64,000 nucleotides of DNA from Aquincola tertiaricarbonis (GTDB lineage Bacteria; Pseudomonadota; Gammaproteobacteria; Burkholderiales; Burkholderiaceae_C), in NCBI RefSeq assembly GCF_000969605.1, contig NZ_JZUE01000005.1, positions 230,491 through 294,490 of the forward strand, written 5' to 3'. The notes beneath the pieces are model-generated. The model ran no database searches. It was given only the letters and a program-made list of their open reading frames with translations, and was not told the DNA's origin. This document shows positions 19,998 through 30,100 of the stretch, piece after piece; position 1 is the stretch's first letter; each line of letters starts with the position of its first letter. A program made the translations under genes and the position numbers.

Positions 19998-20503
19998 GGA
20001 GCGGGCCCCCGGGGCGACCAGGCGGCGTACTCGCCCTTGAAGGGCTGCCAGATGTCGAAGTCCTTCATGAAGGGCCAAGGCTCGTCGTCATGCGGCAGTG
20101 GCCGCACCGGGAGCCAGTCCCGCGGGATCCACGGCGTGTCGAGGTCGAGTTCGTAGCCCGCGCGCCAGGCCATCTTTGCGTACAGGGTCGCGTACGCCAC
20201 GATGAAATGGTTGGTCAAGCCTGACTCGAACTGGAAGCTGCGGGCCCGCTGCCGCGGGCTGTAGCGGTCGAGCAGCTTGCTGCGCATCGTGGCCTCGTCA
20301 CCGCGGGCCAGCGCCAGCAAGAACTCGAAGATCACCAGCCGGGGGCGCAAATGACGCTTGAACAGATCCGGCTGCGCCAGGGCACGCTCGCAGTCCTCAG
20401 CAAGCGCTGGCCATTGCTGCGTCAGCGCACGGTGCATCTGCAGGCGCGCAAACTCATGCGTGGTGACGATGGTCTTCCTGCCACGGTCGAGCGTGATCCG
20501 CAC
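19994..20503 (-). CDS. Imm49-like immunity protein, probably N-terminally truncated
   Basis: 169 residues from a GTG at 20503. The C-terminal half resembles the polymorphic-toxin immunity family Imm49: FEFLLALARGDEATMRS, NHFIVAYATLYAKMAWRAGYEL, then DTPWIPRDWLPVRPLPHDDEPWPFM. Imm49 proteins are usually 200-290 residues, so the N-terminus seems to be missing. No ATG is available upstream in this frame, which closes at a stop about 45 bp further up. A different minus-strand frame starting at ATG 20568 runs into it and would join with a single-base shift near 20503, which suggests a frameshifted older gene. It lies downstream of the toxin/immunity pair on the same strand. The family call is by recognition only. 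Confidence 0.55.
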   Translation of the reverse strand: MRITLDRGRKTIVTTHEFARLQMHRALTQQWPALAEDCERALAQPDLFKRHLRPRLVIFEFLLALARGDEATMRSKLLDRYSPRQRARSFQFESGLTNHFIVAYATLYAKMAWRAGYELDLDTPWIPRDWLPVRPLPHDDEPWPFMKDFDIWQPFKGEYAAWSPRGPAP

Positions 20504-20822
20504 TTGACCAACAAGTAGGCAAACTGGTTCATGCCCCCGAGGTCATCGTCTTGAAAGCCAGAACTCATGGCAGGAATCACGCAGTCCCTGGAAACGCCAT
20601 CAAGGGCCAGAGCGCGAGCCTATGCCGCTTACCGCAACTGAATTCAACGCTCGAAAGCGTAGTGGGTCGTCGGTTTGCATCCAACTGACCAAATGTTCAA
20701 TACCGCGCCGAGTGTTCTTGGCGGCTCATTGATACACCAAGATACCTATCAACAGTCAAAACAGCTGTATCCCGTTTCGCTCTGCCGGAAAAATAACGTG
20801 AGAGACAACTGCGACGAATAGC
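20504..20822. other. Gene-poor, AT-richer stretch between Imm49-like and YezG-like immunity genes
   Basis: No convincing gene is seen. The part next to 20504 holds the minus-strand frame from ATG 20568 (MSSGFQDDDLGGMNQFAYLLVK), which may be the severed N-terminus of the Imm49-like gene. The remainder, especially 20690-20822, is clearly poorer in G and C than the flanking core genome and looks like eroded island DNA. No terminal repeats or transposase remnants were found. Confidence 0.5.
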
Positions 20823-21140
20823 CTAATAATCAAAGCTACTGTTTGCCCTTCCATTCTCATCCAAAGCGAGAACAAATCCATGCCAGCGACCGCCGGTGTG
20901 AGCCTCCATTAATTCGTGCAATTCATGTACCAATTGTGGAACCCTATCTTCAGGATCGTCCAGGAACTTACTGACAAATACGCCATTCCGCACTAGAGAG
21001 TACTTCAGATCGACCGACCACCCCCCGTCGTAAGTCTCGTATTTGAACTCGCAGCGCATCGTATCGTATTTGCTCCCTGCAGACCGGTGCATCATCTCAA
21101 GAATCTGATTCAGAACTAGAACCTGCTGTTCTACACTCAT
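20823..21140 (-). CDS. cdiI: YezG-like immunity protein cognate to the CdiA C-terminal toxin
   Basis: 105 residues: MSVEQQVLVLNQILEMMHRS, then alternating aromatic/acidic beta segments (MRCEFKYETYDGGWSVDLKY), a LDDPEDRVPQLVHELHELM helix and a final RANSSFDY. The pattern of Tyr/Trp-rich strands followed by an EL-x2-LM helix resembles the YezG/DUF600-type immunity proteins that neutralise YeeF-type DNases. The start ATG overlaps the stop of the giant exoprotein gene (ATGA), the standard arrangement of a toxin and its immunity gene. It is AT-rich compared with the core genome. A full-length paralogue of the same 105-residue length lies at 37253-37570. Role as cdiI is inferred from position and partner toxin type. 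Confidence 0.7.
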   Translation of the reverse strand: MSVEQQVLVLNQILEMMHRSAGSKYDTMRCEFKYETYDGGWSVDLKYSLVRNGVFVSKFLDDPEDRVPQLVHELHELMEAHTGGRWHGFVLALDENGRANSSFDY

Positions 21141-24100
21141 TGTCCCGCCTCATTCCTAAAAAACTTCCTCATTATTATGCCATTGATTTCATAGTCAATC
21201 CTGACACTGTCCGGGCGAGGTGAAAAAGCATCAATTCTATTGAATCTTACGATCACTCGGCCGACCTCGTCCCCGTTAACCAACGCCGCCTTAATCTCGT
21301 TCTCCCAGCGCTTGAAAGCAGAATTGTTAAAATTCCCATCCTGAGGAAAAATATTAAACCGATCACACGTCCCACCAAACTGGCAAGCCTGAATATGACC
21401 CCCGACATCAGTCGGAAGCCCCTCCTTTCCGACTGCAGTCTGCCGCGCATCACGTACTCCCCTTGACAGGGAAGGAATGTAGCTAAGCTCATCGACCAAA
21501 CCGCCTTCGTTTGTCCTAAACTCGATCCCGTTGCTTAGTCTAACGATTGAGTTCGGGGGTGGGTCATTTAGTATTTTGTATGCAGCATCGCCTCGCGTCA
21601 CACCCGACGCGTCGAGCTCAATAATAGTCCGCTGTGCTTCTGGGGTGGCAGAGCCATGCACCTTGGCCCCGCCTGCTCGAGAGCCTGTTTGCCCAAGCCG
21701 CCCACCCCCTTTGCCGCCCCCACCCGAATCAGAGTCCAACAGCCCCACACCCATAACAGCAGCGAACATCGCCGGGTCCGCCAGCAACGTGTCGCGGACG
21801 TATTGGTCAACAGGCTTGCCGGGGTCGGACTCGTTCGACTGCAGGCGAGTCACCGCTGCAGCCAAGTCCTGCTTGCTGAAGGGCGAATCAGCCTGGCGAA
21901 TCAGATAGGCGGTTGCCGCCGCCTCTGGTGTGAGCTTGCTGGCTGCTTCATCGCGCACTTGCGCATACAAGCTGCGTTCATCCTTGCGGTCCGCCACGCA
22001 CTGCACGTCAGCGCCGCACATGGCCGCGATCCTGTCGTCGCTCAACAGCGCGACCTGGGCTTCCATGCCCGCCACCATGCTTTCGCAGCTGGCTACGCCC
22101 CGGCAGTCTTTGCCTGCATTGACGATTCGCTGGCGCACTTGTGGGTTGCGGACGGCATCGGGCTTGCTCAGGTAGTTGTTGACCACCTCGTTGAATGCCG
22201 CTGCGCCGCCGGCCCCACCACCCACCGCCGCGCCCGCAGCAGTGCTGACCAGTGCAGTCAGCCCGCTGGCGAGCGCCTCGTCCAGCGACTGCACGTCCTT
22301 GCGGTTGGCCTCGGCCAGCTTGTCGTCGGCAAACTTCCCCACCACCTTGATCGCCTGCCGGCCGAACTCCGCCGTGATCGCCACTTGCGCCGCGACCTCG
22401 GCCTTGACTTTCTCCTTGTTGAAGAGCTGCGCCAGCCCTACTTCGCGATCGCCGGTGCGCGCGTCGACATCGCCTGCTACCCCGGAAATGGCGGCCTTGC
22501 TTTCGGAGCGGGCCGAGTCGGCATCGGTGCCGATGCCAACGGCACCCAAGCCCGCGCCGGGCCGGCCGCCGGATGAGCCGCCGCCCGCCCCCATGCCGAC
22601 GCTCACGCTCTTCGCGCTGTAGCTCGCACTGTTCTGCAGGTCGGTGGTGGTGGTGCCGCCTTGGGCTTCATAGCGGTTCTTGCCCGCGTCGATGGCCGCC
22701 TGCGTGCTGGTGATCTGCGCCCCTGTGAGATCGACCTGGCCCGCCACCTCCACCTGGAAGCCGCCGTCCCCCGCACGCAAGGCACTCTGTTCGCCGACGC
22801 TGAGGAAGTCGCTGCGGATGCGGGTGGCGCCGATCTGTACGCTGCCCCCGGGCGCTGGGCCGAAGGTGACGCTGCCACCTGCGCTGCGGCTGCGCTCCCG
22901 GTAGCGCGCCTGGTCCTGCAGGCTCTCGATGACCAGGTCGCCGCCCACCTGCGCCGACACCTGATCGCCCCGCACCACCGCGCCCATGAGCTCGGTGTTA
23001 CCACCCGATTCGATGTGCACCGAAGCGCCAACGACGCGGCTGTTGTCGAAGGTAGTGCTGTTGCCCGCGCCCTCGCCCTTGCCGGTGCTGGCGCTTACCG
23101 TGATGCCTACGCTGCTGCCACTGCCTGCGTTGCCCAGGCTCATCCCCAGGCCGATGCTGCCGCTCTTGCTGCTGTTGCTGCTGCGCTCGGTGCTGGTGTT
23201 CTGCGAAGCCAGCAGCCGCACGGCGTCGTCGGCACTGATCGCCACCCGGCCCCCGGCCACGACATCGCTGCCCTGGACCACTGCGTCGCTGGCCGCGCCG
23301 CCGCCAGTGGCCCGGATGCGCACGTCGCCGCCGGCCACGACCGTGCTGCCCCGGCTCGTATCGGCCTGGCTGTGCTGCTGGCTGCGGCTGCTGGTGCCGC
23401 CCACGCTGAGGCTGACGCTGAGGCCGCCGACCTTGTCTGCTGCGTTGCCATCGACCCGTACCGCCGAGCCGTCCGCGCTCGTCTGGTCAGTAGGCACCCG
23501 GCCCTGTGCGTCGCCCTGCCCTGCAGCCAGTGCATCGAGCGCCGCGTTGACCTGCAGTGCAGCGTTGGCGCCTGCAAGGGCCTGAAGGCGGCTGCTGCGG
23601 GTGTTGCTGGCGGCTTGGAGTTGGCCTTGCGCGGCCTGCAAGGCGCTGAGCACCGGGCTGCTGATCGTAAAGCTGACGCCGCTTTGCCTGGACCTGGACA
23701 CGGCGCTCTGAGCCGTCGTCTCCCGCGCTTCCTGGATCAGGACCTGCTCAGCCTGGATGTCAATGTCGCCTGCCGGGCTGACGACGTCACTCCCGGTCTG
23801 CAAGTACGCGCCACCTGCGACGAGCGCGACGTTGCCGGACAAGCTGCCAATCTGGCTGCCTACCGGGATGGTCGCGTCGGAGCGGGACGCCTGCTGCAGC
23901 TGCTGCTTGCCCGCCGTCAGGCCGCCACCCGTGCCGAAGATGCCGCTCTTGGTGCGGCTGCTGGCGGCTTGGCCTTCGCTGTGCTCCTGCGCGGCAATCA
24001 CCTTCAGGTCGCGGCCTGCGTCGATCCTCAAGCCTTGATCCGCCACCACCTGGCTGCCCTGGACGACGACGTCCTGCCCGGCGCGCACCAGCACCGACTG

Positions 24101-27100
24101 CCCCTCGATCACGCTGCCCTCGACGTGGGTCGTCTCTTCGCGGCTGGTGCGCGTGCGGGTCGTGCTGCTGAGCAGCGAACTCGACTTGCGGTAGCCCTCC
24201 GTGAAGCTGTTCTGGGCGGTCGACATGGATTCGACGCGGACATCCCTGTCTGCTTCGATCACCGTGGCGCCTTGCTGGGCGCTGAGGTGGGCGCCGACCA
24301 AATGCACGTCCCCCTCTCCCTGATCGGCCGGCCCGGTCGCGCGCACCAGCAGGCTGCCCTGGGCCGACACGCTGCCGCCGACCACCGACTCGCTGCGGCT
24401 ACTGGCACGGTTGAAGGCGCGACGCCCCACCGCCTGGATGTCCGTGCTCTCCGACGCCGTGGCCGCAGCGATGCTGACCTGGTCGCCCTGCAATCGGATG
24501 TCGCCCTGGGCGGCCAGCGTGCTGCCACTCAGGTGCAGGCGTCCGCCCGAGCCTGCGGCTTGCGCGGAATTGCGTCCGGCCAAGAGCACCAGGTTGCCAG
24601 CAGCGTCGAGTTCGCTGGCGACCTGCGTGGTGTGGGCTTCTTCCACGAAGCCGGTGCGGCCACGAACGCTGCGCCCCTGGGTCACATGGCTTTCAAGCCG
24701 GTACTCGCCTTGCACGGCGCTGACCGTGATGCTGCGGCCCGCCAGCGCCTGCAGGTCACCTTCGGCGCTCCGCAGTGAAGCACCCGTCACGGTGAGGTCC
24801 CGGCCAGCAGACACCAGCAGATCCTGGCCGGCCTGGATCGTCGCGATGCGGTCCGCCGCCATGCGTTCGCTCTGCACCACGCCGCGGCGGTTGGCGGCGC
24901 TCTGGTGCGTCTGCACCGTGCGCGTCTGCAGTACGACATCCCGGCCCGCCGAGAGGTCAACGCTCCCGGCGAGCGCGGCCACGCTGCCGGAGGTGTTCAC
25001 CAGGTCGCGCTCGGCGCTCAGCAGCACGCTCTGCGTCGCCTGGATGCGGCCGCTATTTTCCAGGTCGTTGCCGGAAGAGGCTTCGATCCAGTCACCGGAC
25101 AGCGTGCCGCTGTTGGTCAAGCTTCCCGGCGTGACGACGCTCACGCTGCCGCCCGCCATCAGCGTCCCGGTGGGCAGCAGGTCGCCGGACAAAGACCGGC
25201 GAAGATAGACCTGGGGCACCAACACGCGCTGCGTGCTCCCGTCGGGCAGCCGCACGTCCTGCTCCACCAGCCACACGATGTCGGTGCTCAGCAGCGCCAT
25301 CTGTTCGCCGGTCAGCGCAATGCCGGGGGTCAGTTGATACCGATGGCCGAAGGCGGCCCCGGCATTCATCAGCGATAGATATTCCGACTCGGTATCGCCA
25401 TAGCCGGCGAGGAAGCGTCGCCCGGTCAACGCGAGGATCTGGTCGTTGACCAGCTGCTGCTCGCTGAAGCCGTCCCCGTAACGCTTGTGCTGGCGCTGCG
25501 GATCGAGCGCCAACTGCCGCTGGAAGTGCTCACTGGAAAGGAAGCTGCGGTAGTTCGTGAAGGCCGGATCCGTCTCGACCAGGTAGCTCGCGGCAGGTCT
25601 TGTGTTCAGCACGAACAGGCTGCCAGCTGGCGCGCTCAGGCGCGGCGCCAGCGTCAGCACCACAGCCTGCGGCCTGGCCGAAGCGTCGCGCACCTCGTAC
25701 CGCAGGGCCACGGGCACCTGTGCAGCGCCCTCCGCCCGCACGGCGGCGGCCGAGGCGCCCGGCGGCATGCCTTGCCGAATACCGGGCGCGCGTTCCGACA
25801 CGCTGCCGGCCCGGCGATCCACGCGGCTGACAGTCCAGGCCTGCTGCTGCTGCAACAAAGGGGCGGGCTGCGACTGCGCCATCTGTGCCGCGCCCTCTGC
25901 CGGCGGGGACGGACGTTCCTGTGCTTCGTCTGCGCCGTCATTGCTCAGCGACTCGATCGATGACCATGCCGGCACGTGCGTCGTCCCGATCCTGGACGCT
26001 CCAGCGCCGACCGGCGCCGCGCCCGGTCGCTCGACGCCTGCAGGCAGCGCACCTGACACAGCCCGTGGGTCAACGGGCTGGCCGACCACGCTGCCTGCGC
26101 CCGAGGCCGCAGCGCCACCGTATCCGCTACCGATGGCGGTGGTGGCGCCGCCCTGCAAGGCGGCAGCATGCCGCACCACGACGCTGGTTTCGACATCCAC
26201 CGTGATGACGGTGGGTGCCGGATTGAACGGCTGCTCCGGGTCCAGGCGGCGGCGGCGGCCGGAACCGAATCCACCCTCCGTCAGATTCGAATGCTGCGAC
26301 GTGCCGGCATACGTGGTGATCTGCTGGCCCTGGGTCGCCAGGTTGCGCACGGCTGCGCGAATCCCGTCGTCGTCGGCCAAGCCGTTCACCATCAGATCGC
26401 CGCCGGCGACGATCCGGCTGTCACGGTTGGTGATATCGACGCCGTCGATCGTCATGCTGCCGCCCGACAGGATGCGCCCCGGCTCGCTGTTCACAATCTG
26501 CTCGCGCTGGACCGACGACGTCACTCTGAAGACGGTGTAGTCCCCGACCGAGTCGACTTCGTTCTCGTAGTCGACTTCCGCGTTGTATTCGTTAAGGGCT
26601 GCGCCAAGCTGGTCGCGTTTGACGTGGTATTCCGCATCCCACGCCTGTGTCAGGGCTCGCCAGTGGTTGCACTCGGGCGACTGCACGTCGGCGACGGACA
26701 TGCCAGCGCTTTCCGTCTCCTGCGACACCGTGCAGCCCGCACCGGGCTCTGCTGGCCGCGGCCGATCCATCCGCGCGATGCCGAAGCGCTGGTAGGCGTC
26801 GGAATCCCACGTGTAGTTCCATGTGATGACATCGACGCAGTTGCCGCCGGCTTCGCTGTAGTCGCAGTTGCTCGACCGGCTGAAGATCGGCAGCATGTTC
26901 TGACGCCTGCCGTACAGCTCCGGCCGCACGATGCAGGTTGCATACATGGAGCGGTTTTCGACGCCGGAACACTGCGCCAGGTCATAGCGCCGGGTGCTGC
27001 CATCGGGCACGAGATAAGCGCTGGCCGGTCCTGCCGTCACCGCCCCCATGACGGTGCTGACGCCGCTGTTGGCATTCAAGATCGCGTCGGACCGCAGCGT

Positions 27101-30100
27101 CATGTCGCCTGCCGCTTCGATGCGCCCCGCGGTGTTGTTCAGGCTCTGCGCCCGAGCCGTCGCCTGCCAAGCACTCGTATCCAGCAGGCCACCGATGGAC
27201 AGGCCGCCCAGGCTGTAGAGCAGCGCGTCGACACCACTGTTGCTAATGTTGCCCGCGCCGATGTCCAGCCGCTGCCGCGCCGCCATGGTGCCCGCTGCGC
27301 TGTTGCTCACGCTGCCGGCCTGCAGTGCGATGAAGTCGCCATAGATCCGCCCGGTATTGGCGATCACTGGAGAGGACAGCCGCGTATGGCCACCCGGTGC
27401 TGCGCTGCTGATCAGCCCGACGTTGCTCAGGTGAGCGCCGGCATCGAGGACCACGTTACCGCCACTGATCTCACCGGTGTTGGTGATGGCGGCGGTGCTT
27501 TGCGCACGCAAGGTGCCTGCGGCGTTCAAGACACCCGTGTTGACGATGTGGTGCGCACGAAGCGTGAGATCCTGGCGCGCGCTGAGCGTGCCCCCATTGC
27601 TGTAGTCGCCGTCGAGATCGACGGACAAGCTGGTGCCGCTGATCGTGCCCCCCGGGTTGCCGCTGGCCGTGCTCAGCGCCAGCAGGCCATCGGCGGTGAC
27701 CGTGCCGCCTGTGTTGATCAGCGTGGGAGCCGACAGGCTCAGGTTGCGGCGGGCGGAGATGTCGCCGCCGGTGTTGTCGGTGGCCTGCGTGTGCAGCACT
27801 GCATCGCGGTCGGCGGCCATCCTGCCACCGTGGTTGTCCAGCAAGGGGCTGGCGACTTCAAGGTCACGGCCTGCAATGCGGCCTGCAACACTGCTGCCGT
27901 CCAGCACGGTCGCCCGGTTGCTGATCGACTGCGTCGCAGCCAGCGTCATGTCGTGTGCGGCCACCAGCGCGCCAGCGTCGTTGTCGATGCGCGCGGCCGC
28001 CACGGCCACCGAGCCCGCTGCACTCTTGACGGTGCCGCCGGTGTTGAGCACCTGCTGCGCGGCGGCATCGATCCGCAGGCCCTGCGCGCCGGACAGCATT
28101 CCGCGGGTGTTGTCGACGGTGCCGCCGATCGTCAGCGCGAGCTGCCCGAGCGCTGCAACCGAGCCACCGCGGTTGTCCAGCCCGCCTGCAAGCATCGTGA
28201 GGCCGCCCGCGGAGCCCAATGCTCCGGACGCGTTGCGAAGCGTCCAACCGCGGGTGTCAAGCGTGACGTCGTTGCCGTGGATCCAGCCGCCCTCGCCGTT
28301 GTGCAGTGCCATCGTCGTGGCATGCAGCACACCGCCGGCCTGCAGGGTCGCAGAGGCAGTGTTGTCCAGCAGACCGACGAGCAAATCAAGATCACCGGCC
28401 GCCGACGTGAGGCCTGCACGGTTGAGGTAGTCGCCCGTGCCGGTCACGATCGAGGCGTTGCCATGCAGCGCCGAGATGCGGCCGCCTGCACCGTTGTCCA
28501 CACGTGCCGCGCTCAGCACCAGCGAAGGCCGGGAGCCGCCGTTGCCAGTGGCCGCGAGCAATGCCCCGCCGCGATTGAGCAGCTCGCCTGCACTGACGTT
28601 GAGCTGGCCGAAGGCGGACAACAAGCCGCCGTCGTTATCGAGCGTGCCTGCCGTCTGCAGGTCCAGCGTACCGTCGCGGCCGATGCGGCCCGCCAAAATC
28701 GAGCCGGTGTTGTTGAGGGCAATTGCGCGCAGACTCAGCGCCTGCGCCGCGACCGTCGCCTGCGCGCCGGCATCCTGCAGGTTGTCCAACGTGGCGACTG
28801 ACAGCAACGCGTCGCCACCGGCCACGATGGTCGCTGAACCACCCGCCGTTGCTCGGTTCGTCAAGGTGTGCGCCTGCGTGTCGAGGTGGAGCGCCTGCGA
28901 CGCACTGAGGCTGCCGCCGCTGTTGTCGAAGCTCAATGTCGTGGCGCGCAGGTGGCCAGCGCTGACCATGGCGCCGCCCACGTTCGAGGTGTGCCCCGCA
29001 TCCAGCACGAACGAAGCCCCGCGGGCCTGCATGCGCCCACCCGTATTGACGAGCTGCCCCGTGTGCATGTCCAAGTCGGTCGCCGCATCGAGCAGCCCGC
29101 CTGCGTTGTCGACCTTGCCGGCACGCATTGCCAACGTGCTCGACGGCGCACCGGAGAGCGATGCTGCGGATGACTGGGGCACCTCGGTGCGGATGATTCC
29201 CTCGCGATTGCTGAGGGTGCCCTGCACCGCGACGTTCAGGCTGCCCATGCTCTCGATCTGGCCCTGGTCGTTGACCAGCCCGCCGGCTTCGATCTTCACA
29301 GTCCGTTCGCCGCGCACGAGTGTCTGCACGGTGGTCATCTGGTCTGCCACCGTCAAGGTAAGGTCGCGCCCAGCCAGCACTTGAGATTGCACGCCCAGAT
29401 CGGAGGCAGTGCTGTACAACGATTGCGCCGTCAGCGTCAGGTCGCGGCTGGCGCCGATGCTGCCGCCGGCATTGGCGACGACGCCGCTGGCGCCGAGGCT
29501 GACATCGGCCGCCTGCAATGCACCGTCGCCGTTGAACCAGCTGCCCACCACCAGCGTTGCGGTGCCCGGGCTGGCCACTGATCCGCCAGCGTTGCTGACG
29601 ATCCCGGTCTGCAGCTGCAGCCCATGCTGCGCCTGAATCAGCCCGCCTGCTTGGTTGCTGACGGCATCGCGCACCGCCAGGATGAGCCGAGCATCCGTCG
29701 CGCCTTCGGCCTGCAACACGCCAGCATCGTTGCTCAGGCGTTCTGCCTGCAAGTGCAGCGTGCCGCCTGCCAGGATCTGCCCACCGTGATTGGTCGCAGT
29801 CTGGCTGACCACGATGTCGGCATCACCCGTCGCCTTGATCAAGCCCGGCGTCTTGCCGGCCTCCGAGCTCTTCCGCTTGGTGCTGCGCCGGTTGCTCAAA
29901 CCTTCTGCGCGCAGCGTGAGATCGCTGCCGCTTTGAATGAGCCCGCCTGCATTGACGAGCTGCCCGCTCGCATGAAGGTCAAGCGCCTGAGCGGCGAGTG
30001 CACCGTCGTCGTTGGTAAAGACGCCGGTGCGCAGCACCGTGCGGCCATGGCTCGTGACCAGGCCTTGGACGTTGATCAGCTCGCCAGCGGACAGGCTCAG

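Noticed and set aside
20550..20642. Plus-strand mini-frame MAGITQSLETPSRARARAYA in the island gap
   Set aside because: Only 24 codons, no ribosome site and no recognisable family; probably chance.
26168..28801. Long plus-strand frames opposite the giant exoprotein gene
   Set aside because: Repetitive low-complexity translations mirrored from the FHA repeats; no start signals or families.
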